From Roseobacter sp. SK209-2-6 (GTDB taxonomy: Bacteria; Pseudomonadota; Alphaproteobacteria; Rhodobacterales; Rhodobacteraceae), in the NCBI RefSeq assembly GCF_000169455.1, contig NZ_AAYC01000018.1, positions 1-64,000 on the forward strand: a DNA stretch of 64,000 nucleotides. The letters are read 5' to 3'. The position numbers and the translations under genes were made by a program. Numbering within the stretch: position 1 is the stretch's first letter; each line of letters begins with the position of its first letter. Below the pieces are notes generated by a model, which worked only from the letters and a program-made list of their open reading frames with translations, had not been told where the DNA came from and ran no database searches. This document shows, one piece after another, positions 17,351 to 26,525 of the stretch.

Positions 17351-18679
17351 TTAGCGCCGGTCCCGCAGAGAATAATAGATCAGCGCAGAGGTGCTCCAGC
17401 CGATCAAGAGGAACAGCACCGTGAGCCCCAGAAGCAGGAAGCGGCGGGGGTATTCAGCGCTTTCGGCCAGGGTCGGGTTCAGATAGGCGGCCAGATAGCG
17501 GCTCTGACGTTGGGCCTGGGCCTGGGCCGCGTCAAAATTCGACAGGGCGGCAGTGTATTTCTGCTCGGTGAATTCCCGGTCCACGCTGAGGCGCTCGAAT
17601 TCCGCTACCAATGTGGCATAGCCTTCGCCATTTACGGCTTCGCCGCCGCCAAACTTCTCGCGCTCCTCGCTGATGCGGGCACGGATGGCGGCGATGCGCT
17701 GCTCAGACTTCTGCAGCCGCGGGTCGCCCTCTTTGACGGAGGTGAGCAGCAGATCATAATCGATCAATTCGGTGCCCAGCTGCTGCTGCAGGGTCGTGAG
17801 CAAACCCATCTGCAGCTGAATATCGGCGCTGGGGTCAACGATCTGAGTGCGCGAGCGGAAGGCGGTCAGCGCCTGGCGTGCTTCCTTCAGTTGTGCCACC
17901 GCCACGTCCAGCTCCTCGCGGGCATAGCGGGTGGCATCCTCGCGGGCGATGGCCGAGAGCATATTGATCATCTCGCTGCTCTCTTTGAAGATTTCGCGGG
18001 CGATTTCGCGGGCTTCTTCGGGGGTGAAGGCCAGGACCTTCAATTCGATCAGACCGGTGCCCGGCGCATAGGAGATCAGCACCATGCGCTGCCAGTAATC
18101 CACCAGGTCTTCGATGCTGCTGTCCGCAGAGAGCGAGAAGATCGGGTCAATCCCGCGGTGGCGGCTATAGAGGCCGCGTAGATCCAGCGTGCGGTCAACC
18201 CGCTCCACCAGTTCCTGGGACTGGATGAATTCAAACAGGATATCGCTGTCGGAGGAGCTGGCCCCCGAAAAGGCGCCAAGCCCGCCGAGGAGATCCACCG
18301 CCGTGGGCGCATCTTCGCGGCGCACGGTAAAGCCAACGCTGGAGGTGAACTGATCCACCGCCCGGGTCCAGAGATAGCTGCCGGTGAGAAAACTGGGCAG
18401 GATCACGCAGATGAGGAAGCTGAGCAGCAAAAGCCAATGGCGGCGCTGGCGCCGTGCAGGACGCGCGGGCGCATAGATCGGATCTGCAGGGGGTTTGGGT
18501 TTTGGGGCGGGCTTTGCGGCTGCTTTAGGTTTGGGCTTTGGTTTTTCTGCGGGCTTCTGTGCGGCATTGGCTGCAGGGGCCTCCTGTGCGGCGGAGGCCG
18601 CGGCAGAGGGCTGCGGTTTCTTGGCGCTCTCATCACTTGCCGGTTTTGCGACGGCGGGATTTGATTGATTATCTGCCAA
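17351..18679 (-). CDS. kpsE: capsule export inner-membrane/periplasmic protein (KpsE/CtrB type)
   Basis: A 442-residue polysaccharide co-polymerase of the ABC-export class. A cytoplasmic N-tail of about 75 residues is very rich in Ala, Pro and Lys. One membrane segment 'HWLLLLSFLICVILPSFLTGSYL' lies near 80-102. A long periplasmic alpha-helical region follows, with coiled-coil stretches near 220-300, and a second membrane segment is close to the C-terminus ('FLLLGLTVLFLLIGWSTSALIYY'). The only available start is a TTG at 18679; no ATG precedes it in frame. It is divergent from kpsM with 72 bp between the two starts, so both promoters must overlap there. No kpsD/outer-membrane partner is in the window. 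Confidence 0.92.
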   Translation of the reverse strand: MADNQSNPAVAKPASDESAKKPQPSAAASAAQEAPAANAAQKPAEKPKPKPKAAAKPAPKPKPPADPIYAPARPARRQRRHWLLLLSFLICVILPSFLTGSYLWTRAVDQFTSSVGFTVRREDAPTAVDLLGGLGAFSGASSSDSDILFEFIQSQELVERVDRTLDLRGLYSRHRGIDPIFSLSADSSIEDLVDYWQRMVLISYAPGTGLIELKVLAFTPEEAREIAREIFKESSEMINMLSAIAREDATRYAREELDVAVAQLKEARQALTAFRSRTQIVDPSADIQLQMGLLTTLQQQLGTELIDYDLLLTSVKEGDPRLQKSEQRIAAIRARISEEREKFGGGEAVNGEGYATLVAEFERLSVDREFTEQKYTAALSNFDAAQAQAQRQSRYLAAYLNPTLAESAEYPRRFLLLGLTVLFLLIGWSTSALIYYSLRDRR

Positions 18680-18751
18680 ACCTATGGTCCAAACAATTGC
18701 TTCCTGAATAGCCTATCTGATTTCACAAGCCGCGCGAAAGTACCAGCTTTA

Positions 18752-19582
18752 ATGACAGAGACCTCATCCGCTGCCCTCCCGGCCCCTCAGGCAATTGCGC
18801 CAGCGGTGCCGACCAATCTGCGCTATCGGGGGCTGCGCACGATTGTGGCCCTGATCCTGCGGGAGATGTCGACCACCTATGGGCGCTCTCCGGGGGGCTA
18901 TATCTGGGCAATCCTGCAGCCCGTGGCGATGATCATTCTCTTGACCCTAGCCTTTTCCTTTCTGCTGCGCTCACCCTCTCTGGGCACCAGTTTTGTGCTG
19001 TTCTATGCCACAGGCTTTATGATCCTGCGCCAGTTTCAAGAAGTGACCAGCGCGGTAGGAGCCTCTATCTCCTTTAACCAGGCGCTTCTGGCCTATCCCC
19101 GTGTTACCTATGTGGATACATTGGCCGCCCGCAGTATTTTGGCGGTGCTGACCCAGATTATGGTCTCGGCTATCATCTTTACCGGTATCTTCATTATCGA
19201 GGATATTCGCGTCATTCTGGATTTCGGCCCGATTCTGTTGACCTATGCCATGACGATCCTGCTGGCAGTCGGAATTGGTATCTTCAACGCCTATATGAGT
19301 TTCTCTTTCCCGGTTTATAAAATGATCTGGGGGGTGTTGACGCGACCCTTGATGCTGCTCTCTGGTATTTTCTATACCTATGAGGATCTGCCGGTGACGG
19401 TGCAGAATATCCTCTGGTATAACCCCTTGATCCATCTCACTGGGTTGGTGCGGACCGGTTTTTATTCGACCTATGATCCGGGTTACATCTCACTGATCTA
19501 TGTTGCGCTCTTGGGCACAGTGCCCGCCTTTTTTGGTTTCTTGCTTCTGCGTAAATTCAGCAAAGATATCCTCTATAAATAG
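18752..19582 (+). CDS. kpsM: capsular polysaccharide ABC transporter permease
   Basis: A 276-residue ABC-2 type permease. The ATG at 18752 gives a short Ala/Pro-rich tail followed by 'RYRGLRTIVALILREMSTTYGRSPGGYIWAILQP', a hallmark of KpsM/CtrC proteins; a TTG 87 bases upstream is in frame but less likely. Six membrane segments are readable, ending in 'PAFFGFLLLRKFSKDILYK'. It pairs with KpsT and KpsE encoded divergently. It converges on the NeuB-like gene. Confidence 0.94.
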   Translation: MTETSSAALPAPQAIAPAVPTNLRYRGLRTIVALILREMSTTYGRSPGGYIWAILQPVAMIILLTLAFSFLLRSPSLGTSFVLFYATGFMILRQFQEVTSAVGASISFNQALLAYPRVTYVDTLAARSILAVLTQIMVSAIIFTGIFIIEDIRVILDFGPILLTYAMTILLAVGIGIFNAYMSFSFPVYKMIWGVLTRPLMLLSGIFYTYEDLPVTVQNILWYNPLIHLTGLVRTGFYSTYDPGYISLIYVALLGTVPAFFGFLLLRKFSKDILYK

Positions 19583-19722
19583 GCTCTATCCAGGGGATTT
19601 GGCCAAGGGATTTGGCATCCGTTTCCAGCGCATTGTGAATGCGGTAGGTCTTGTGAAACAGCAGCTCCATAGGGGGATCCCAGATCGCCACCCATGGACT
19701 AGATCACAATGGGAAAGGGCAA

Positions 19723-19751
19723 CAAAAAAGCCGCGCCCCCAGGGGCACGGC
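19723..19751 (-). terminator. intrinsic terminator after the NeuB-like gene
   Basis: On the minus strand a ten-pair GC stem (one G-T pair, very short loop) is followed by TTTTTT. It stands about 40 bases after the stop at 19791. The reverse strand lacks a comparable T-run, so it serves the leftward gene. Confidence 0.8.
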
Positions 19752-19790
19752 CTGCAATCTGTAAAAGACTGTCTTGCTCGCGGGCAGGGA

Positions 19791-20720
19791 TTATTCCGCC
19801 GCTGTTTCGTGATCCGCTTTCACCCATTTCAGCTTGTCGCGCTGGACCTGCTCAACCGGCAAAATTTCCTGCCCCTTATAGGCCAGGGCCTGATCCACAT
19901 GTTTGAGGTCGCGGCAGAGGCGGCGCAGCCCATCGGGCTCCAGGCTGGCAGCGTGGTCGGTGCCTTTCCAGGTGCGATCCAGGGTGAAGTGACGTTCGAT
20001 ATGGGTGAAATGCCCCTTGCCATCCGCTTCCATGGCGCGACCCACCGCCAGGGCGGCCACATCGGCGGCAATACCCAGATGGTGCCCGGAGAAGCCGATG
20101 CCTTTGACGGTGGCGCCGAATTTCTCCATCAGATTGCGGATTTCAAAGAGGCAGATATCCTCAAAGGCCACCGGATAGCCGGAGGTGCAGGAATAGACCA
20201 CCAGATCCTTGGCGCGGCCGCGCTCAGCGTAGAAATTCACCAGATCAACGATCTCCTGGCCGGTGGACATGCCGGTGGAGACATGGATCTCACCGCCGTA
20301 ATGCTCACAGAGGTAGCCCTGCAGATCATAGTGCTGGTTGGTGGCCGAAGGGATTTTCAGGAGCGGAGGATTTAGCGCCGCCATTTCCTTGGCCGAGGTC
20401 AGGTCCCAGACGCTGGTGGAATAGGCGATGCCATTTTCTTCACAGCAAGTGATCAGCTCTTTGTGCTGGTCGGTATCCATTTCCAGGAACTCGCGGTGGG
20501 CGCCATAGCTGTCGCCATAGGAGTTCGCCGGATTGGGATGCGGGGTATCATATTGCGCTGGGGTCAGCAGCTCCCGGTTGTGGCGCTTTTGAAACTTTGC
20601 GATATCTGCCTTGCAGACATGTGCCGCAACCCGGATCAACTCCTTGGCAATCTCCATATCGCCTTTGTGATTGCATCCGATTTCGGCAATAACCTTCACG
20701 GGAGAATGTGTTTCCGTCAT
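19791..20720 (-). CDS. NeuB-family nonulosonic acid synthase lacking the SAF domain
   Basis: A 309-residue TIM-barrel enzyme of the NeuB family, which condenses phosphoenolpyruvate with a six-carbon sugar to give a nine-carbon nonulosonate. Conserved parts are 'AEIGCNHKGDMEIAKELI' near residue 12, 'KIPSATNQHY' near 130, 'HVSTGMSTGQEI' near 150 and 'CTSGYPVAFED' near 180. Also present are 'GFSGHHLGIAADVAALAVG' near 210 and the metal-ligand region 'HIERHFTLDRTWKGTDHAASL' near 238. The C-terminal SAF/antifreeze-like domain present in the PseI of this window is absent: the protein ends soon after the barrel. The substrate is not predictable; a mannose-6-phosphate-type substrate is one option given the NeuA-HAD fusion at 40284. 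It is divergent from a GT2 gene. Confidence 0.88.
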   Translation of the reverse strand: MTETHSPVKVIAEIGCNHKGDMEIAKELIRVAAHVCKADIAKFQKRHNRELLTPAQYDTPHPNPANSYGDSYGAHREFLEMDTDQHKELITCCEENGIAYSTSVWDLTSAKEMAALNPPLLKIPSATNQHYDLQGYLCEHYGGEIHVSTGMSTGQEIVDLVNFYAERGRAKDLVVYSCTSGYPVAFEDICLFEIRNLMEKFGATVKGIGFSGHHLGIAADVAALAVGRAMEADGKGHFTHIERHFTLDRTWKGTDHAASLEPDGLRRLCRDLKHVDQALAYKGQEILPVEQVQRDKLKWVKADHETAAE

Positions 20721-20868
20721 AAGACCTGTCCAATGTATTTTGTGAGTTCCGTTCCCTCCCCCTTCGACCTCTGCTGAAGGCGAGGTTTAAGAGAGGTCCG
20801 GAATTTCGTCCAAACTGAAGCGGCCCAGGGCCGCAATATCACGCCTTGGTAACGCAGAAAGGCCTGCC

Positions 20869-21681
20869 GTGAAAGACGATAAATCACCCTCTGTAGTTGC
20901 GGCTACCGCCAAAGGTCAGTTTAGCACCCCGGCACCATGGGCCTCCTCTGAACGGGTTTCAGTGATCATGCCGGTCTATAATGCGGAAGCAACCCTGGCG
21001 CGGGCCGTTGCCTCGGTGCAGGCGCAGGACTATCCGGATTGGGAGCTGCTGCTGATCGAGGATGGCTCCCGGGATGGATCGGCAAAGATCTGCGCCAGCC
21101 TGGCGGGCGCGGATCCGCGCATTCACTATCTGCAGCAACCCCAGAACGGCGGCGCCGCCGCCGCCCGCAATGCGGGCATGGCGCGCGCCCAGGGGCGCTA
21201 TCTGGCTTTCCTGGATGCGGATGACGAATGGCTGCCACAGAAACTCTCTCACCAGCTGCAATTCATGCAGGAGCAGGGCGCAGGCTTCAGCTATACCGGG
21301 TTCTGGCGCCAGCGCGGGGATCAGCGCCATCAGGTAAGGGTGCCTGCATCAGTGGATCGCAGGCAATTGCTGAAGGGCAATGTGATTGGCTGCCTCACCG
21401 CGCTATATGACCGGGCCCATTTTGGCACCGTGGAGATGCCCGATCTGCGCATGCGACAGGATTTTGCGCTTTGGCTGAAACTGCTGGCGCAGGGCGGGCT
21501 GGCCCATGGGCTGGATCAGCCCTTGGCGGTGCATCACGTGCAGGCCAATTCTCTCTCGGCGCCGCGGGGGCGGGCGATGCGCGCGACCTGGCAACTCTAT
21601 CGGGGGCATCTGGGGTGCCCCCCTTGGCAGGCTGCTTGGTACATGTCGAACCATCTGGTGCGACGTCTGTTCCGGGGCTAA
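20869..21681 (+). CDS. family 2 glycosyltransferase
   Basis: A 270-residue GT-A glycosyltransferase starting at a GTG. After a 20-residue leader come 'VSVIMPVYNAEATLARAVASV', 'LLIEDGSRDGS' and 'NGGAAAARNAGMARAQGRYLAFLDADDEW', the classic nucleotide-binding and DxD (DAD) motifs. The C-terminal part is short and contains 'LRMRQDFALWLKLL', the acceptor-loop region with the probable catalytic Asp. It is the first of three rightward genes (GT2, methyltransferase, GT2-like) beside the kps genes, so it probably helps build the ABC-exported chain. Donor sugar unknown. Confidence 0.9.
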   Translation: MKDDKSPSVVAATAKGQFSTPAPWASSERVSVIMPVYNAEATLARAVASVQAQDYPDWELLLIEDGSRDGSAKICASLAGADPRIHYLQQPQNGGAAAARNAGMARAQGRYLAFLDADDEWLPQKLSHQLQFMQEQGAGFSYTGFWRQRGDQRHQVRVPASVDRRQLLKGNVIGCLTALYDRAHFGTVEMPDLRMRQDFALWLKLLAQGGLAHGLDQPLAVHHVQANSLSAPRGRAMRATWQLYRGHLGCPPWQAAWYMSNHLVRRLFRG

Positions 21682-21776
21682 TGCCTTGTGATCCCAGCGA
21701 TTGGCAAGGCCAGCAATCCGAGATAAGAACCGGTATATATTTTAAAAATCTACGATGACGGCAGGGTGAGTATTTG

Positions 21777-22457
21777 ATGAATTTAGCAAAGAGGCTGAAG
21801 GCCGCGACCAAGGGGTTCTTGAACCCGGATCGCGTGGTGAGCCCCTCTGCGGCTGAGACCATGTATCGAGCGCGGGTCGAAAAAGAGCACTGGCAAGAGG
21901 CCTTGCCGCGCGGGGAACGCGTTGAGCATCTGGCCCGGAACCTCCTGGCGCAAGCCGGCTGTACTGGCGGAACCATGCTGGAGATTGGCGGTCGCCTCAA
22001 TCCGCGCCAGGCGGCCTTTCCGAGTTTTGCCTATCAGGCTCTGGATCTCAAGGATGCCCCCGGTGCAGAGGTAGAGGTCATGGTGGGCGATATCACCCAT
22101 TGTCCGCATCTGGCCGATGAGAGCTATGACTTCATCTTCAGCCTGGATGTCTTTGAGCATATCGACAGGCCTTGGCTGGCAGGGCAGGAGATCCAGCGCC
22201 TGCTCAAACCGGGGGGGGTTGCCATGCACAGCACTCTGTTCTCCTGGCGCTATCACCCCTGTCCAATCGACTATTGGCGTTTCTCCGCAGAGGGGTTGAA
22301 ATCCCTGTTTCCGGATCTCGAATGCCTGCATGCGGATTTTGATTTTTCCGAGCGCCGCCGCGATCTGCGCGGTCGGGACGGCAATCTCATCGAATGTGAT
22401 GCTCTGGGTGGCTGGCGCGAAAATGTCCGGGTGAACTATGCAGGCATCAAGCGCTGA
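21777..22457 (+). CDS. class I SAM-dependent methyltransferase
   Basis: A 226-residue Methyltransf_11-like protein. The ATG at 21777 follows GGTGAG; an in-frame TTG one codon earlier is disregarded. SAM motif I is the variant 'MLEIGGRLNPRQ', acidic motif 'YQALDLKD', then 'YDFIFSLDVFEHIDRPW' and 'IQRLLKPGGVAMHSTLFSWRYHP', which are typical of methyltransferases in glycan clusters. Motif I lacks the usual GxGxG glycines. It may O-methylate a sugar or end-cap the chain. It overlaps the next gene by 20 bases, which suggests translational coupling. Confidence 0.8.
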   Translation: MNLAKRLKAATKGFLNPDRVVSPSAAETMYRARVEKEHWQEALPRGERVEHLARNLLAQAGCTGGTMLEIGGRLNPRQAAFPSFAYQALDLKDAPGAEVEVMVGDITHCPHLADESYDFIFSLDVFEHIDRPWLAGQEIQRLLKPGGVAMHSTLFSWRYHPCPIDYWRFSAEGLKSLFPDLECLHADFDFSERRRDLRGRDGNLIECDALGGWRENVRVNYAGIKR

Positions 22458-23235
22458 GCCCGACGCCCAGACCCGGCCGAAGGCCCCTTTGGTCACAGTG
22501 GCTGTTTCAACGCTGGGGCAGGGGATCTCTCGTATTCGATTGCCCGCAGCACAGGCAGGTATCTGCTATCTGATCCTCTTGCAGCGCCCCGAGGAGGCGG
22601 CTGTTGAGGCCCGAAAACCCCTTGAGGCCCGCTTGGATGTTCAGGTGATTGCCCTGGACAGCATAGGTCTCTCCAATAGCCGTAATGAGGCTCTAATAAG
22701 AGCTGGAACGCCGCTTTTGCTTTTTGCGGATGACGATCAGGCGCTGGATCCGGCTGGGATCCTGGCTCTGGCGGATGCGTTTTCCCAGGATCCTGATCTG
22801 ACCCTTGCTGCTGGCTGGCGTGCGGAGCGTCTGCCAGAGGGGGCATCACCCCGCCAGAGGCTGACGCGGTTTAATTCTGGCCGGATCTGCGCACCGGAAT
22901 TCATGGTGAACCTGGACCGCATCCGCGCGGCAGGCCTGTGTTTTGACCCAGAGTTTGGCCTGGGGGCCCACCACGGGATCGGCGAAGATTATATCTTTAC
23001 CTGCGATATCCTGAGTGCTGGGCTCAAAGGGGTTGCCTTTCCGGTGATCACCGGCTCTCACCCTCATGACAGCACCGGTGACAATTGGTCCGACCCCAGG
23101 ATTATGCGCGCCCGCCAAGCCATGATCACCCGTGTCTTTGGCCCCTGGGCGCCAGTGATCCGACTGGCCTACGCCCTGAAGCACCGTCGGCGTATGGGGG
23201 GCATGGGGCAGGGGCTGCGGTTCTTCCTGGGGTGA
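22438..23235 (+). CDS. GT2-like glycosyltransferase
   Basis: A 265-residue protein with a GT-A nucleotide-binding half: 'LVTVAVSTLGQGISRIRLP' near residue 18, 'LDSIGLSNSRNEAL' near 75, and the DxD-type motif 'LLFADDDQAL' near 95. A later 'HHGIGEDYIFTCDIL' near 182 matches the acidic acceptor-side motif (ED) of GT2 enzymes. The start lies inside the methyltransferase gene (20-base overlap). The sequence is more diverged than the neighbouring GT2 at 20869. The assignment as a glycosyltransferase is firm; donor and acceptor are unknown. Confidence 0.8.
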   Translation: MQASSAEPDAQTRPKAPLVTVAVSTLGQGISRIRLPAAQAGICYLILLQRPEEAAVEARKPLEARLDVQVIALDSIGLSNSRNEALIRAGTPLLLFADDDQALDPAGILALADAFSQDPDLTLAAGWRAERLPEGASPRQRLTRFNSGRICAPEFMVNLDRIRAAGLCFDPEFGLGAHHGIGEDYIFTCDILSAGLKGVAFPVITGSHPHDSTGDNWSDPRIMRARQAMITRVFGPWAPVIRLAYALKHRRRMGGMGQGLRFFLG

Positions 23236-23406
23236 GGAGCGCATGGCCTGAGAATAGGTGTCTGACATTCAGAGAATATGCTATTTTTCTCTTGGCTAAA
23301 GCCGGGAAATTTCCCGCATAGCGGGCTGGTTTTATCCCGTGTTCTTGTGCATAAAGCCCCTATTCATTCACCATTGGCTTTCAGCCGCAAAATGAGATTA
23401 TCCCCG

Positions 23407-24465
23407 ATGTCGCTGCTTCCTGCTCCCAAAGTTCTAGATTGTACTCTTCGTGACGGGAGCTACGTGATCGATTTTCAGTTCACTTCGGCTGATACGGAAA
23501 GCATTGGGGGGGCATTGGACCAGGCCGGTTTCCCCTATATTGAAGTGGGGCACGGGGTTGGCATGGGGGCCTCGGAAACCGGCAATAATGTTGCTGCGGC
23601 CAGTGACGCTGACTACATGGCAGCGGCGGCCAAATCCGTAACCTCTGGAAAATGGGGCATGTTCTGTATTCCCGGAGTGGCCAATTTGGATCACGTTCGC
23701 CTGGCAGCGGATCACGGGATCGGCTTTATCAGGGTGGGAACCGATGTGGCCCAAGCCGATAGCGCTATTCCCTTCATCGAATTGGCGCGCAAGCTGGGAA
23801 TCGAGGTTTTTGCCAATTTCATGAAATCCTATGTGCTGGAGCCGGAAGCCTTTGGTGCCCTGGCGGCGCGCTCTTACGATTATGGGGCTGAGATGGTCTA
23901 TCTGGTGGATTCCGCCGGTGGGATGTTGCCACATGAGGTGCGTGCCTATCTGCAAGCGGCCAAATCCGCCGCGCCAGAGCTGCCCCTTGGGTTCCATGGG
24001 CATGATAACCTTGGATTGGCAGTCGCCAACTCGCTTGTCAGCCTCGAAGAAGGAGCGGCCATGGTCGATACTTCGCTACAGGGCTTTGGCCGTAGCAGTG
24101 GCAATACGGCAACCGAGTTGTTCCTAGGGGCCACCATCCGCTCTGGATATGAGGCTTTTGCGGAACCGATCGAGGTAATGGATCTGGGGGAAACCCTGGT
24201 GCGCCCGCTGATCGAGCGTCGCGGTTTCTGCTCTTTGGATATTGCTGCTGGTCAGGCGCTGTTCCACTCTAGCTATATGCCCAAGATCCTACGAGTCGCG
24301 AAACAGAACCGGGTTGACCCCCGGCGTTTGATCATTGAGCTGTGCAAACATGACAAGGTCAATGCTCCGGATGAGCTATTGTCGCGCCTGGCTGCTGAAC
24401 TGAGCGAAAATCACAATCCACCCCATGTTTTTGTGACCGAGGCGTATTACGGGGAAGAGCAATGA
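23407..24465 (+). CDS. DRE-TIM metallolyase (HMGL-like / hydroxy-oxovalerate aldolase-like)
   Basis: First gene of a six-gene operon. The TIM barrel opens with 'KVLDCTLRDGSYVIDFQFT', where DCTLRDG is the metal-binding signature of HMG-CoA lyase, isopropylmalate synthase and 4-hydroxy-2-oxovalerate aldolase relatives. 'GFHGHDNLGLAVANS' near residue 200 carries the second metal-ligand histidines. At 352 residues it has no large C-terminal regulatory domain. The ATG at 23407 is chosen because it starts just before the barrel; 23392 is an alternative and the frame is open to 23278. The family forms or cleaves C-C bonds next to a keto or carboxyl group, so it could make the carbon skeleton of an acyl group. 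Specific substrate unknown. It overlaps the AMP-ligase by four bases. Confidence 0.85.
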   Translation: MSLLPAPKVLDCTLRDGSYVIDFQFTSADTESIGGALDQAGFPYIEVGHGVGMGASETGNNVAAASDADYMAAAAKSVTSGKWGMFCIPGVANLDHVRLAADHGIGFIRVGTDVAQADSAIPFIELARKLGIEVFANFMKSYVLEPEAFGALAARSYDYGAEMVYLVDSAGGMLPHEVRAYLQAAKSAAPELPLGFHGHDNLGLAVANSLVSLEEGAAMVDTSLQGFGRSSGNTATELFLGATIRSGYEAFAEPIEVMDLGETLVRPLIERRGFCSLDIAAGQALFHSSYMPKILRVAKQNRVDPRRLIIELCKHDKVNAPDELLSRLAAELSENHNPPHVFVTEAYYGEEQ

Positions 24466-25895
24466 CAATGCCCCATGTGAGCCAGGAGTTGCAGCGTGTC
24501 TTTGATCAGGGCTGGGAGGCGCCTGCCCTGATCGATGAGGCGCAGGAGCTGACCTATGGTGAGCTCTATGCGCGGGCTGCGGCGATTTCCAACTGGATGT
24601 CGCAACAGGGGATCGGGGCCGGAGATGTGGTGGCGCTGCGGCTGAGCAATGGCTGGGTTCTGGCTGCAAGCTATCTGGCCTGCATCCTTGGTGGCCAATG
24701 CTTTGTGCCGGTAAACCCGGAGTTGAGCGAAGAGGATCAGGCCTATATCCTGCAACGGGTTTCGCCACGCCTCGTGATTGAGGATGAGACGGCGATCCGA
24801 GCGCTGGAGTTTGTCACAGCAACCGGACCTGAGTTTGGCGAAGCGGCTGATACTGCTCGGGCCATCTTCTTTACCGCAGGGACAACCGGTCGACCCAAAG
24901 GGGTCCGTCACCGCTTGAGCGGGCTGATGGCTAGTGCCACCGCCTTTAATGCAGCAGCGGGTCTGGATGCGACGGCGCGGATGTATCACGTACTGCCGAT
25001 GACCTATATGGCCGGTTTTCTGAACACGCTGCTTTGCCCATGGATGGCCGGTGGCTCTGTGGTTCTGGGGCCGCGTTTTGCTCCGGCCAATGCGCTGGAC
25101 TTCTGGAGCTTCCCCCAGTCTAAGGGCTGCAATACAATTTGGATCACCCCAACGATTGCCGCGGTTTTGGCGCGGATGACGCGGGATCCTGCGATTGCGG
25201 CCACTGTCGGAGAGAGCTTCAGCCGGATCTTCTGCGGCACGGCGCCACTGACCTCGCATATCCGTCAGTCCTTCCTGAAGAAATTCGGATGCCCGCTGCA
25301 GGAAAGCTACGGTATGAGCGAAGTGCTCTTTGTGGCGCTGCAGAGCCGTGAAGATGCGCTTGTGAAAACCAATGCGGGTAGCCTGCTGGCTGGTGTGGAG
25401 CTTAGCTTCCGCCCCGCGGCGGATCAGGAAGAGGTCGAGGAGATGGTGGTCCATGCGCCCTGGTCTCTGGAGACATATCTGCTTGAGGATCGCGAAGAGA
25501 CACCGCTGACCGCAGCGGGTGGCATGCCCTCGGGCGATGTGGCCAAGATCGATGAGGGCTGTCTTTGGATCACCGGACGTCTGAAGGATCTGATCATCCG
25601 CGGCGGGGTCAATGTCTCCCCGGTGGCCATTGAGGACGTGCTGTCCAGCGACCCGGATGTGGCGGATGTGGCGGTGGCCGGGGTCGAGGACCCGGTCTGG
25701 GGTGAGGCTATTGGCGCCTATCTGGTGGCTGCTGAGGGCGTTGATCGCGACGCGTTGCAGACTCGTCTGCGCAGTCTGTGCACTGAAAAACTGGCTGCGA
25801 GCATGCGCCCGGACCGCTATGTCTGGTTGGACCGGCTGCCACGGTCCAGCGTTGGCAAGGTTCAAAAGTTCCTGCTGAAAGAGGCTCAGGCGTGA
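24462..25895 (+). CDS. AMP-dependent acyl-CoA/acyl-ACP ligase (ANL superfamily)
   Basis: A 477-residue adenylating enzyme. Motif A3 'FFTAGTTGRPKGV' is near residue 143, A5 'QESYGMSEV' near 285, A7 'SGDVAKIDEG' near 350, A8 'GRLKDLIIRGGVNVSP' near 370, and the A10 lysine in 'RSSVGKVQKFLL' near 467. All catalytic motifs look intact. The N-terminal domain is shorter than in typical acyl-CoA synthetases. With a free ACP three genes downstream, loading of a carboxylic acid onto that ACP is the natural guess; CoA as acceptor cannot be excluded. ATGA overlaps at both ends show tight coupling with its neighbours. Confidence 0.92.
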   Translation: MTMPHVSQELQRVFDQGWEAPALIDEAQELTYGELYARAAAISNWMSQQGIGAGDVVALRLSNGWVLAASYLACILGGQCFVPVNPELSEEDQAYILQRVSPRLVIEDETAIRALEFVTATGPEFGEAADTARAIFFTAGTTGRPKGVRHRLSGLMASATAFNAAAGLDATARMYHVLPMTYMAGFLNTLLCPWMAGGSVVLGPRFAPANALDFWSFPQSKGCNTIWITPTIAAVLARMTRDPAIAATVGESFSRIFCGTAPLTSHIRQSFLKKFGCPLQESYGMSEVLFVALQSREDALVKTNAGSLLAGVELSFRPAADQEEVEEMVVHAPWSLETYLLEDREETPLTAAGGMPSGDVAKIDEGCLWITGRLKDLIIRGGVNVSPVAIEDVLSSDPDVADVAVAGVEDPVWGEAIGAYLVAAEGVDRDALQTRLRSLCTEKLAASMRPDRYVWLDRLPRSSVGKVQKFLLKEAQA

Positions 25896-26521
25896 TCCTT
25901 GGTTTTGCGCATTTGATGGTCAATACCGATGATATTGACACCGCCGAGGAGGCCTGGCGCGCGCGCGGGTATCAGCGCAGCGCCTATCATCAGAAAGCGC
26001 CGAACCACCCTTCTAAAGAGGCCTATACTGGCAGCTACCACCCCGAACATGATCTCCTGCTGATGGCGGGGGAGGGGCTCTGGCCACTGGAACTGACCTG
26101 CCATGGGGCGATTTCCGGGGAAAACCGGCAAATCACCTGGGGCGCGGAGCAGCTGGAGCTGGCCTGTCCGCAACCGGAGCAGCTGCGCGCCCTGTTCGAG
26201 CAGGGCCTGGGCTTCAAACCTCAGGAGGATGGCAGCTTGGAACTGGCTGCTCGCTTGCCCAGCTGGCGTTGCCGGGTCTTGGTCGCACAAAGCGATGCCC
26301 CCCCTCCGCGTCTGGATGCGGCGGGCGCCACCGGTCTGGCCTTTTATGTGCGCCGGATCGCAGAGGAAGCAGAGACGTTGCAGGCCCTGGGTGCCACCGA
26401 TATGAGTGGCGTTTTCAACCTGTCCCTTGGCGAGCGCGCCATGAAGATTGCACTGATGCGGGCGCCGGGCGGGCCGCTGATTGAACTGATAGAGTTAGAC
26501 GCAAAAGCGTTGAGGAGTTGA
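25892..26521 (+). CDS. VOC-family (glyoxalase-like) protein
   Basis: A 209-residue protein beginning at a GTG that overlaps the ligase stop. The opening 'GFAHLMVNTDDIDTAEEAWRARGYQ' is the standard beta-alpha start of a VOC domain, with a His at the first metal position. A second related half begins near residue 140 ('ATGLAFYVRRIAEEAETLQALGA') and ends 'RAPGGPLIELIEL', with Glu at the usual last metal position. Family members include glyoxalases, epimerases and dioxygenases. Here an epimerase or isomerase step on the acyl precursor is possible, but the reaction is not predictable. Confidence 0.78.
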   Translation: MILGFAHLMVNTDDIDTAEEAWRARGYQRSAYHQKAPNHPSKEAYTGSYHPEHDLLLMAGEGLWPLELTCHGAISGENRQITWGAEQLELACPQPEQLRALFEQGLGFKPQEDGSLELAARLPSWRCRVLVAQSDAPPPRLDAAGATGLAFYVRRIAEEAETLQALGATDMSGVFNLSLGERAMKIALMRAPGGPLIELIELDAKALRS

Positions 26522-26525
26522 GCTT

